In this document: positions 26,717-34,644 of the stretch, in pieces
How the letters are laid out: each line of letters starts with the position of its first letter
How positions within the stretch are numbered: position 1 is the first letter of the stretch
DNA from: Bacillus ndiopicus
Lineage (GTDB): Bacteria > Bacillota > Bacilli > Bacillales_A > Planococcaceae
Length of the DNA stretch: 64,000 nucleotides
Direction: 5' to 3'
Assembly (NCBI RefSeq): GCF_000612805.1
Contig: NZ_HG964412.1
Location: 1 to 64,000 of the forward strand
Translations under genes and position numbers: made by a program
The notes under the pieces: generated by a model
What the model saw: the letters and a program-made list of their open reading frames with translations, nothing else
What the model was told of the DNA's origin: nothing
The model's database searches: none

Positions 26717-28186
26717 TTATGATTGCTCCAACTTTTCAACCATTGCGCGCGCCTCATTAATGTTGCGCATTTTATTGTCCCAACATTTTTGACTTAAATC
26801 CACTGGATACTCCTCTGGGTTTAATGAGCGCTTATATTCATCCCACAACAGCTCTAAATTGTCTTTCGCATATTGGCGAATATCTATAAGTGTAGGATTT
26901 TGATAAACGATTTTCCCATCTTCAATCGCTTTTACATGCAAATTTTTCGCTTCGAAATTCGTTACAAATTTTGAGACAAACGTATGTACAGGGTGGAACA
27001 TTTTAATACGCTCCTCCTCCTGTGGCTGCTCGTCCTCCATCGTAATATAATCTCCCTCTGATTTGCCTGTAACACGATCGATTATACGATATACCTTTTT
27101 TAAACCTGGCGTTGTTACTTTTTCCGCATTAGCAGAAATTTTTATTGTGTCCACCATAACGCCATCTTCATTTTCAATAGCTACCATTTTATAAACAGCA
27201 CCTAATGCTGGCTGATCGTATGCAGTAATAAGCTTCGTGCCAATTCCCCACATATCAACCTTTGCGCCCTGTGCCTTTAAATTTAAAATCGTATATTCAT
27301 CTAAATCATTTGAAACAATAATTTTCGCATCCGGGAATCCTGCCTCATCTAGCATACGGCGCGCTGCCTTAGATAAAAAGGCGATATCTCCGCTATCTAA
27401 ACGAATGCCAATAAAATTAATTTTATCCCCAAGCTCCTTCGCTACTTTTATCGCGCATGGTACACCTGATTTCAGCGTATTATACGTATCTACCAAGAAG
27501 ACGCAATTACGATGGCGCTTTGCATACGCATGAAAGGCATCGTAATCATTTTTATATGCTTGCACAAGCGCATGAGCGTGCGTACCTGATACTGGAATAT
27601 TAAACTTCTTCCCTGCACGTACATTTGATGTGGATTCAAAACCACCAATTATAGCGGCTCTTGCTCCCCATATAGCAGCATCCATTTCCTGTGCACGTCT
27701 AGTCCCAAACTCCATACCAACCTCGTCTTTGATTACTTGCTTAATACGACTTGCTTTCGTTGCAATCAGTGTTTGAAAATTAACGATGTTTAATAGTGCC
27801 GTTTCAATGAGCTGCGCTTCAATAAGTGGTGCTTCAATACGCATAATAGGTTCATTGCCAAAAGCAAGCTCCCCCTCCACCATTGAATACACTGTTCCTG
27901 TAAAGCGAACTTCCTGTAAATAGCTTAAAAAATCCTCCTCGTAACCAAGCTCTTCGCGTAAATAAGCGATGTCGCTTTCTGTAAAGCGGAAGTTTTTTAA
28001 ATACTCAAGTGCTCGCTCGAGTCCTGCAAAAACAGCATAGCCATTGCCAAACGGTAGCTTTCTAAAATAAAGTTCGAATACAGCCTTTCGATTATGCACA
28101 TTATCTGCCCAATAACTTTCTGCCATATTGATTTGATATAAGTCCGTGTGTAACGCTAGACTATCATCTTGATACTTCGTTCCCAT
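26717..28186 (-). CDS. pncB: Nicotinate phosphoribosyltransferase
   Basis: 489 residues. Makes nicotinate mononucleotide from nicotinate and PRPP, with ATP hydrolysis, the entry step of the Preiss-Handler salvage route. N-terminal LHTDLYQINMAESYW, the EFGTRRAQEMDAA motif at about 157-169, SNVRAGKKFNIPVSGTHAHA at about 186-205 and the RLDSGDIAFLS phosphate-binding segment near 267 identify the family. Start ATG 28186 behind AAGGG. First gene of the operon with nadE, divergent from fetA. Confidence 0.96.
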   Translation of the reverse strand: MGTKYQDDSLALHTDLYQINMAESYWADNVHNRKAVFELYFRKLPFGNGYAVFAGLERALEYLKNFRFTESDIAYLREELGYEEDFLSYLQEVRFTGTVYSMVEGELAFGNEPIMRIEAPLIEAQLIETALLNIVNFQTLIATKASRIKQVIKDEVGMEFGTRRAQEMDAAIWGARAAIIGGFESTSNVRAGKKFNIPVSGTHAHALVQAYKNDYDAFHAYAKRHRNCVFLVDTYNTLKSGVPCAIKVAKELGDKINFIGIRLDSGDIAFLSKAARRMLDEAGFPDAKIIVSNDLDEYTILNLKAQGAKVDMWGIGTKLITAYDQPALGAVYKMVAIENEDGVMVDTIKISANAEKVTTPGLKKVYRIIDRVTGKSEGDYITMEDEQPQEEERIKMFHPVHTFVSKFVTNFEAKNLHVKAIEDGKIVYQNPTLIDIRQYAKDNLELLWDEYKRSLNPEEYPVDLSQKCWDNKMRNINEARAMVEKLEQS

Positions 28187-28296
28187 ACAAAATCCCTTCT
28201 TCCGAAAACATATTAGTCATAGTATACACTATTTTAATGTTTTAATCGGCTTGAATGTTTATACTTGAGCTTAATAACTATACAAAGGAGACTCTA

Positions 28297-29019
28297 ATGA
28301 CTGCCTCACATGTAATTCAACTTGATAACATTAGCTACAAAATAAATGGACAAATTATTTTATCGAATATTTCGCAGCAAGTGCAGACTAACTCCATTAC
28401 AACTTTAATCGGACCCTCGGGTTCAGGTAAAACGACGTTGCTCAAATTATGTAATGCTTTAATTAGCCCAACAAACGGCCAGATTTTTGTAGAAGGACAG
28501 GCGATTGATACATTTGAGCCTACTGTACTGCGAAGAAAAGTAGGTATAGTATTACAGCAAGCGCCTATTTTGAGAACAACTGTTTTTGAAAACTTAGCAT
28601 TACCTAGGCGACTACAGCATCAGACTTTAACAACTGAAGAAGCACTTAACGCACTCATTGATGTAGGTTTGGACGAATCTTTTCTGATGCGGCAGGCAAC
28701 TGATTTATCCGGGGGTCAAAAGCAAAAAATTGCTATCGCTAGGACTTTATTAAATAATTCAACTATATTATTGCTAGATGAAATTACATCTGCTTTAGAT
28801 CCACAATCTGTCCACGATATCGAGCAATTGATTTTAAAGCTTCGCCAAAGAGGTGTAACAATTATTTGGATTACTCATAGTACTAGGCAGGCAAAAGATT
28901 TAGGGGATATGACGTGGGTGTTAATGAAAGGTGAGCTTGTTGCGGCAGGTACAACTAACGAGATAATGAGCTCTAAGGACTCTCGAATTCAATCATTTCT
29001 TCTTGGGAGGACGCCATGA
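28297..29019 (+). CDS. fetA: ABC transporter ATPase, FetA-like
   Basis: 240 residues from ATG 28297 (AAAGGAG seven bases upstream); the frame extends to 28255 without a ribosome site. Walker A is IGPSGSGKTTLLKL, signature LSGGQKQKIAIA, Walker B TILLLDEITSALDP, switch histidine WITHSTRQ. It overlaps the UPF0014 permease gene by 4 bases, the defining arrangement of FetA-FetB (YjkB-YjkA in Bacillus), which in Escherichia coli exports iron and protects against peroxide. Substrate here is inferred. Confidence 0.88.
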   Translation: MTASHVIQLDNISYKINGQIILSNISQQVQTNSITTLIGPSGSGKTTLLKLCNALISPTNGQIFVEGQAIDTFEPTVLRRKVGIVLQQAPILRTTVFENLALPRRLQHQTLTTEEALNALIDVGLDESFLMRQATDLSGGQKQKIAIARTLLNNSTILLLDEITSALDPQSVHDIEQLILKLRQRGVTIIWITHSTRQAKDLGDMTWVLMKGELVAAGTTNEIMSSKDSRIQSFLLGRTP

Positions 29020-29774
29020 CCTACACACCATTAGCATTAACACTGATTTTTGTACTTATTCCACTTATTTTATCGAGGACGTTAAATTTAGGGCTTGAAA
29101 AGGATACAACTATCGCAACTGTTCGCTCCGTTATTCAACTACTTATTGTAGGCTATGTATTGAAATTCGTCTTTGACACAGAGCATCTCGTTTATTTGCT
29201 GCTAATGATTGCGCTAATGATTACAGTTGCAACGCTTAATGCACGTCAAAAGGGGAAAAATATTCCGGGTATTACATGGAAACTAGCGGTTACATTAATT
29301 GTTGTTGAAGTAATTACACAAGGAGTGTTATTAGGCTTTCATATTATCCCGCCTACTCCCCAATACATTATTCCAATTAGCGGGATGCTTATTGGCAATT
29401 CGATGGTTTTGGCTATTTTATTTTTAAATCGCTTTTCATCAGAAATAGAAGCACATGAGCATGAAATTGAACTTATTTTATCGCTCGGCGGTACGCCAAA
29501 GCAGGCAGTACATCGCCATTTAACAAAGGCTATCAAAGCAAGCATGATTCCAACAATCGAGGCGCAAAAAACGATTGGCCTTGTGCAGCTTCCTGGCATG
29601 ATGAGTGGGCAAATTATTGGTGGCGCAGATCCAATACAGGCGGTACAATTTCAAATTTTAATTGTCTTTGCTTTATTAACTTGTGCTACTTTAACAAGCA
29701 TTATTTTTGGCTTTTTAATTTATCCATCCTTATTCAATGAACGTATGCAATTAATTAAAAATTCTTTCATTTAA
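29016..29774 (+). CDS. fetB: UPF0014 membrane permease, FetB-like
   Basis: 252 residues, about seven membrane helices. Family hallmarks: RTLNLGLEKDTTIATVRSVIQL at about 21-42, PISGMLIGNSM at about 121-131, LSLGGTPKQA at about 152-161, and QLPGMMSGQIIGGADPIQAVQ at about 191-211. Permease half of the FetAB-type exporter; starts inside the end of fetA (4-base overlap). Confidence 0.9.
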   Translation: MTYTPLALTLIFVLIPLILSRTLNLGLEKDTTIATVRSVIQLLIVGYVLKFVFDTEHLVYLLLMIALMITVATLNARQKGKNIPGITWKLAVTLIVVEVITQGVLLGFHIIPPTPQYIIPISGMLIGNSMVLAILFLNRFSSEIEAHEHEIELILSLGGTPKQAVHRHLTKAIKASMIPTIEAQKTIGLVQLPGMMSGQIIGGADPIQAVQFQILIVFALLTCATLTSIIFGFLIYPSLFNERMQLIKNSFI

Positions 29775-29860
29775 AGATACGCTATACTTTTGTAGCATAT
29801 CCGAGTAAATATGTTATAATAATTTAGATTTATATTCTAAAAATAAAAGGAGCACAGTTT

Positions 29861-30835
29861 ATGCTATTACGTGACTTTTTTATCCACTTATCAGAAAACC
29901 AACTTTTAAATAGCGCAGCACAAAAGTATGGCCTAAAATTAGGAGCTCAAAGCGTTGTTGCAGGAACAAATATTCCTGAAGTTATCGAAAGCATGAAACA
30001 ATTAAATGCACAAGGCATTTCTTGTACAGTTGATAATTTAGGTGAATTCGTTTTCGAAAGATCTGAAGCAAAGGCAGCAAAAGAACAAATTTTAGCTGTA
30101 ATCGAAGCAATTCATGCTGAAGGCGTAGATGCTCACATTTCATTAAAACCTTCTCAACTTGGTCTTGATATTGATATCGACTTCTGTTACGACAATTTAC
30201 GTGAAATCGTAGCAAAAGCTGCTGAGTACGATATTTTCGTTAACTTCGATATGGAAAACTATGACCGTTTACAAGTTTCTTTCGATTTAGTTGAAGAGCT
30301 TTCTAAAACATATGATAATGTTGGAACAGTAATTCAAGCTTACTTCTTCCGTGCAAAAGAAGATATCGAGAAATTCAAAAACTTCCGTCTACGCATTGTA
30401 AAAGGTGCATACAAAGAGCCTGAATCTGTAGCATACCAAGATAAATTAGATATCGATTTAAACTACATCGAGTTAATCGAATATCATTTATTAAATGGTA
30501 AATTTACGTCAATCGCTACACATGACCACAACGTAATCGAGCATGTGAAACGCTTCGTAAAAGACCATAATATTCCGAATGATAAATTCGAATTCCAAAT
30601 GCTATACGGCTTCCGTAAAGAAATGCAGCTTGCTTTAGCAAAAGAGGGCTATAACTTCTGTACGTATGTACCATTCGGTAAAGACTGGTACGGTTACTTC
30701 ATGCGCCGTCTTGCAGAGCGTCCACAAAACTTAAACCTTGTAACAAAGCAAGTGTTTAACAAAAAAACAAACACAATCCTTGCAGTAGCAGCAGGAGCAT
30801 TTGCATTAGGTCGCTTAACTAAAAAGAAAAAATAA
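29861..30835 (+). CDS. Proline dehydrogenase
   Basis: 324-residue monofunctional FAD-dependent PRODH, oxidising proline to pyrroline-5-carboxylate. Barrel motifs visible: ISLKPSQLGLD at about 95-105, VNFDMENYDR at about 127-136, TVIQAYFFRAKEDI near 157-170, RIVKGAYKEP near 178-187, and the C-terminal GYFMRRLAERPQNL signature at about 280-293. Residues 305-324 add a short hydrophobic helix and a KKKK end, perhaps membrane contact. The AAAGGAG site and ATG 29861 fit. Monocistronic with a terminator; TATAAT near 29815 is a likely -10. Confidence 0.95.
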   Translation: MLLRDFFIHLSENQLLNSAAQKYGLKLGAQSVVAGTNIPEVIESMKQLNAQGISCTVDNLGEFVFERSEAKAAKEQILAVIEAIHAEGVDAHISLKPSQLGLDIDIDFCYDNLREIVAKAAEYDIFVNFDMENYDRLQVSFDLVEELSKTYDNVGTVIQAYFFRAKEDIEKFKNFRLRIVKGAYKEPESVAYQDKLDIDLNYIELIEYHLLNGKFTSIATHDHNVIEHVKRFVKDHNIPNDKFEFQMLYGFRKEMQLALAKEGYNFCTYVPFGKDWYGYFMRRLAERPQNLNLVTKQVFNKKTNTILAVAAGAFALGRLTKKKK

Positions 30836-30842
30836 TATGTAG

Positions 30843-30876
30843 GCTGTAGGGACAAGGCTTCCCCTACAGCTTTTTT
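30843..30876 (+). terminator. Terminator of the proline dehydrogenase gene
   Basis: GCTGTAGGG/CCCTACAGC stem followed by TTTTTT, 8 bases past the stop. Confidence 0.9.
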
Positions 30877-30990
30877 GCATTTTAAGGCTTAACTTCTCTT
30901 GTTTTTTTGATTTATTCTACGTTTTTCAAAGTTTATTCTACGTTCGCAAAAATTTAAAGGGAATGGAGCAGTCGCCATTCCCTTTGCTCT

Positions 30991-31596
30991 TTATTTATTC
31001 CAGCCCTTCTCTTTGAAGCGCGCGATTGCTTCGATTCGATTGCTGACGCCGAGCTTATCTAAAATTGTAGAAATATAATTGCGTACTGTACCTGCTGATA
31101 AATAAAGCTCTGCTGCAATTTCCTTCGTCGTTTTGCCTTCTGCCACTAACTCTAATACTTGGCTTTCACGCTCAGTTAATGGGTTTTCACTATCATCCTC
31201 ATAAACGAAGTCCACAAGCTCTGGTGCATAGATTTTGCGGCCATCCATAATTGTACGAATAGCATGTACAAGCTCTTCAATCGGGCTATCCTTTAATAAA
31301 TAACCGCGCACCCCTGCCTTACGAGCTCGCTCGAAATAGCCTGGGCGAGCGAAAGTTGTTAAAATAATAATTTTACATTCCTGCTCACGTAGCAATTCCG
31401 CTGCATCAAGACCTGTTTTTACAGGCATTTCAATATCCATAATACAAATATCAGGCTGTAGCTCAGTTACAAGCTTAATCGCTTCTTCACCGTTTTTCGC
31501 AAGTCCTACTACATCCATATCTTCCTCTAAACTAAGCAAGGATTTCATTGCACCTAGTAACATTCCCTGATCTTCAGCAATGACAATTCGTATCAT
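30991..31596 (-). CDS. desR: Response regulator DesR
   Basis: 201 residues: receiver domain at 1-120 with phosphoacceptor Asp54 (CIMDIEMPVK), and a LuxR/NarL helix-turn-helix at about 135-195 (LTERESQVLELVAEGKTTKEIAAEL, then GTVRNYISTILDKLGV). Overlaps desK by 4 bases. In Bacillus, phosphorylated DesR switches on the desaturase gene in the cold. The adjacent des gene and its dyad make that role very likely here. Confidence 0.93.
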   Translation of the reverse strand: MIRIVIAEDQGMLLGAMKSLLSLEEDMDVVGLAKNGEEAIKLVTELQPDICIMDIEMPVKTGLDAAELLREQECKIIILTTFARPGYFERARKAGVRGYLLKDSPIEELVHAIRTIMDGRKIYAPELVDFVYEDDSENPLTERESQVLELVAEGKTTKEIAAELYLSAGTVRNYISTILDKLGVSNRIEAIARFKEKGWNK

Positions 31597-32726
31597 TTTG
31601 TATCCCTCCCTTTTTGATGCGTTATCGCAAGTGGTACTCGAATTGTTAACTGCGTTCCACTATTATTAACTAACTCCACTGTACCGTTGATAAATTCCAA
31701 TCTTTCTTGCATCCCTTTTAAACCACTGCCACTGCTATTAAAACGCTCAGGCAAACCTATTCCGTTATCTTTTATAACTACAGCAACTTCATTATCTGTT
31801 TGTGCAATCGTAATATCACAGCGTGATGCTTTGCTATGCTTTACAACATTGGTAACAGCCTCTTTCATCGCCATGCTGATAACATTTTCGGACAAAACAG
31901 GCATTTGCAGAACATGCTCGTCTTTATGAAGAGCAAACTCAATTTCAGCCGCTTTTAAAATTTGTTCTATACGATACAGCTCTTCCTCTATCCTAACAGC
32001 TCGCATATCTGCAACAAGCTCACGTACCTCTTTCAGCGCGATTGATGCTGTGTGACGAATATCTTTAATTTCAGCTATTGCCTGCTCAGGCTTTTTCTCT
32101 ACAAGACGCATCGCTAAATCACTTTTTAAACCAATCATCGATAGCTTTTGTCCAAGTGTATCATGCAAATCGCGTGCAATACGTTGACGCTCCTCATGAA
32201 TAGTAAGCTCTGAAATACGCTCGCGTGCTGTCTCGAGCTCACCCTCTAAATTTTCCTGTTTATTACGTGTATATAGTGTAAATGGTAGCAGTACAACCCC
32301 AATTACCGCCAAAATAATAAATGGCGTCTGTGCTAAAAACATATCTAAAAAAATAAAATAACCAGCGACAATCGATAGCACAGTAAAGCCAATATGTAAG
32401 CCATACATAATATAAAACCCTACAGGCTGCCGTATATTACCGATAAAAAATGCTGTAAAAAGCGATAAATAAACGTAGCCGAACACCAATGTCATAATGA
32501 CGTTGAGTACCATTTGAAAGCTAAGCCACATATATACTAGCCCATTTTTTGATTTAAAGGAAAAGCGATGGAAAACGAAATATAACAATATGAAACAAGT
32601 GCCTAATATAATATGCCAAATGGAAAAAGAGCGGACGATAAAGAAAAATGGCATAATACAAAATATAATCCATATGTAAATACTCAACCACGGGCTTTTC
32701 GGAATAATGCTATACCAGCTTTGCAT
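31593..32726 (-). CDS. desK: Thermosensing histidine kinase DesK
   Basis: 377 residues: about five membrane helices within 14-150 that in DesK sense membrane thickness and fluidity, a linker coiled coil at about 155-178, a HisKA_3 domain with the phosphorylated His188 in RQRIARDLHDTLGQ (same number as in B. subtilis DesK), and a HATPase domain at about 260-370 (N box MKEAVTNVVKHSKA, G boxes IKDNGIGLPE and GSGLKGMQERL). In the cold it acts as kinase on DesR; when fluid, as phosphatase. Starts ATG 32726 behind AAAGGAGG. Confidence 0.93.
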   Translation of the reverse strand: MQSWYSIIPKSPWLSIYIWIIFCIMPFFFIVRSFSIWHIILGTCFILLYFVFHRFSFKSKNGLVYMWLSFQMVLNVIMTLVFGYVYLSLFTAFFIGNIRQPVGFYIMYGLHIGFTVLSIVAGYFIFLDMFLAQTPFIILAVIGVVLLPFTLYTRNKQENLEGELETARERISELTIHEERQRIARDLHDTLGQKLSMIGLKSDLAMRLVEKKPEQAIAEIKDIRHTASIALKEVRELVADMRAVRIEEELYRIEQILKAAEIEFALHKDEHVLQMPVLSENVISMAMKEAVTNVVKHSKASRCDITIAQTDNEVAVVIKDNGIGLPERFNSSGSGLKGMQERLEFINGTVELVNNSGTQLTIRVPLAITHQKGRDTK

Positions 32727-32825
32727 AAATGCCTCCTTTCTATCTACATACTCCCTTGAATATGTATTATACCAAAGTGTACTTCCATATTGTTGAAAAA
32801 AGATTCCAAAATCTATACAAAACGT

Positions 32826-32862
32826 AAAGCTGCTCAGAAAGTATTATCTTTCCGAACAGCCC
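32826..32862 (-). terminator. Terminator between des and desK
   Basis: Thirteen-pair stem GCTGTTCGGAAAG/CTTTCTGAGCAGC, then TTTACGTTTTG on the minus strand. It would make desKR expression partly independent of des, as in B. subtilis. Confidence 0.7.
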
Positions 32863-32882
32863 CTTTAAATTTTATTATCTAT

Positions 32883-33917
32883 TTATGCTTGTATTGGCTT
32901 TTTATTACGCAACGCAATTAGTGCATTCGCTTCTTTAAACGTTACAAATTTCTTGCTATCAGGATCGTATAGCTTAAAACGAATTGATTCTAAGCTTGTT
33001 TTTAATGTAATTGTTGTTGCATGTTGTAATGGTGCTACATTTTTATGCGCTTCCTCTAAATGATAATTAGGAATACGTGGCGCTAAATGATGCACATGAT
33101 GGAAGCCGATGTTTCCTGTAGTCCACTGTAAAATTTTAGGTAGCTTGTAATACGAGCTTCCTTCTACAGCTGCTTTTACATAATCCCAATCTTCCTCAAA
33201 CTCAAAATATGAATCTTCGTACGTATGTTGGATATAAAATAACCAAATGCCTAGAGCTCCTGCGATAAATAATGTCACACCATACACTAGTAAAAATGCT
33301 TGCCAGCCAAATGCATAAATTAAAGTAGCACAAATGGCAATTAACACAAGTGTTGTAAGATGCGTATTCATGCGCTCTTTCTTTTTAGCATCGTGACGGT
33401 TAAAACGGTTTAAAACTAAAACCATATAAAGTGGTCCTAAACCAAACATAACAATTGGATTGCGGTACAGACGATAGCCAAAGCGACCTAGCTTTGATTT
33501 CTCAACATATTCCTCCACAGTTAACATATCGATATCACCAATACCACGTTTATCTAAATTTGAGCTTGTTGCATGGTGAATCGTATGCTCTCTCTTCCAC
33601 TTTTCATACGGGAAAGATGTTAACGTACCTGTAATAAAACCAACAATATCATTTGCTTTTTTATTTTTGAAAAATGAACCATGTGTACAATCATGGAAAA
33701 TAATAAATGTGCGTATAAGGAAACCTGCTGCAAATACACTACATGCAACACTTAGCCAAGGTGAATATTGCATAAGATAAAACGCAAGTGCCCATAACGC
33801 TATCATTGGTAAAAGTGTATTTATAAGCTGTTGAATACTTTTTCTCATTTCTGACTTTGCATATGGCGCTACGTCTTTACGCAGCTGCTTTGTTTTTTCA
33901 GCATCTGTTAGTGCCAA
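32883..33917 (-). CDS. des: Membrane phospholipid acyl desaturase Des
   Basis: About 344 residues from TTG 33917, which has GGTAGGGG upstream and lines up with the start of B. subtilis Des; the longer frame to 33962 would cover the promoter. An integral membrane di-iron enzyme that puts a cis double bond into phospholipid acyl chains. Three histidine boxes are intact: HDCTHGSF, HTIHHATSSNLDKRG and HHVHHLAPRIPNYHLEEAH, with about four membrane helices between them. First gene of the des-desK-desR cluster. Confidence 0.95.
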   Translation of the reverse strand: MALTDAEKTKQLRKDVAPYAKSEMRKSIQQLINTLLPMIALWALAFYLMQYSPWLSVACSVFAAGFLIRTFIIFHDCTHGSFFKNKKANDIVGFITGTLTSFPYEKWKREHTIHHATSSNLDKRGIGDIDMLTVEEYVEKSKLGRFGYRLYRNPIVMFGLGPLYMVLVLNRFNRHDAKKKERMNTHLTTLVLIAICATLIYAFGWQAFLLVYGVTLFIAGALGIWLFYIQHTYEDSYFEFEEDWDYVKAAVEGSSYYKLPKILQWTTGNIGFHHVHHLAPRIPNYHLEEAHKNVAPLQHATTITLKTSLESIRFKLYDPDSKKFVTFKEANALIALRNKKPIQA

Positions 33918-33948
33918 GTGAACCCCTACCTTCGTTCGATTTGTTAAC

Positions 33949-33977
33949 TTAATATTAAACAATCAAACGATATACAA
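33949..33977 (-). promoter_or_regulatory. des promoter
   Basis: TTGTAT (33972-33977) and TATTAA (33949-33954), 17-base spacer. The weak -35 suits an activator-dependent promoter. Predicted start near 33942. Confidence 0.6.
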
Positions 33978-34003
33978 GTAGACATAAATATCACTACTTT
34001 TTT

Positions 34004-34017
34004 ATGACAAGTGTCAT
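34004..34017. promoter_or_regulatory. Candidate DesR operator
   Basis: ATGACA-AG-TGTCAT is a perfect 6-bp inverted repeat, followed by a further ATGAC half-site, centred about 68 bases before the predicted des start. DesR of B. subtilis binds roughly -28 to -77, so position and symmetry fit; the exact consensus is recalled, not checked. Confidence 0.55.
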
Positions 34018-34028
34018 ATGACTTGGTA

Positions 34029-34529
34029 CTAAATTTTGGGACCTGTCAGATTCAACTGATAAAATGACACATCTAACCAGCGCTCGAATTTATAGCCTGC
34101 ATTACGAATCGTGCCACAATACTCAAAGCCTAGCTTTTCATGTGAGATAATGCTCGCCTTATTTTCAGCATCAATACTAGCAACCATCGTTTTCATGCCT
34201 TGTACATTTGCCTCCTCAATTAGCGCACGCATCAGCTTTGTTGCGATTCCTTTGCGCTGATGCTCCTTATGTACATAGACGGAATGCTCCACAGTGTAAG
34301 CATAGCCTGGGTACGCACGATACGGTCCATATGTTGCATAGCCTGCAATTTGTCCCTCTTCCTCATAAACAAAAATCGGCTCATTCGCTACTTGCTTTGC
34401 CTCAAACCAAGCTATTCGCTGTTCTAATGTTTGTGGTTCATATAAATAAACTGCGGTACTCGTTAAAATATTATCATTAAAAATTTCCAGCATACCTGCT
34501 ACATCTTCTTTTAGTGCCCTACGAATCAT
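34029..34529 (-). CDS. GNAT acetyltransferase of the phosphinothricin acetyltransferase type
   Basis: 166 residues. Typical family blocks: MIRRALKEDVAGMLEIFND at the start, VEHSVYVHKEHQRKGIATKLM acetyl-CoA loop at about 80-100, then SIDAENKASIISHEKLGFEYCGTIRN and the RWLD..FYQ ending. Relatives (YwnH, PAT, MddA) acetylate methionine sulfone/sulfoximine, phosphinothricin or similar. Start ATG 34529 behind GAGGAAT. Stands alone between metH and des. Confidence 0.9.
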   Translation of the reverse strand: MIRRALKEDVAGMLEIFNDNILTSTAVYLYEPQTLEQRIAWFEAKQVANEPIFVYEEEGQIAGYATYGPYRAYPGYAYTVEHSVYVHKEHQRKGIATKLMRALIEEANVQGMKTMVASIDAENKASIISHEKLGFEYCGTIRNAGYKFERWLDVSFYQLNLTGPKI

Positions 34530-34603
34530 TAGCGATTCCTCCTCGTAAAAATTAGCTTGTCTGGTTATTTTATTGTTTTCAAACCTTTAGTTTTCTTTTA
34601 TAA

Positions 34604-34637
34604 AAAGCTACTAGGAAATGCATTTCCTAGTAGCTTT
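34604..34637 (-). terminator. Terminator of the yitJ-metH operon
   Basis: 34-bp perfect palindrome (AAAGCTACTAGGAAATG then its complement), followed on the minus strand by TTATAAAAG after a T5 run, eight bases after the metH stop. Confidence 0.85.
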
Positions 34638-34644
34638 AACATCA

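Noticed and set aside
33918..33962. Longer start for the desaturase
   Set aside because: The TTG at 33962 would lie at the promoter -10 region, and the shorter start matches B. subtilis Des.
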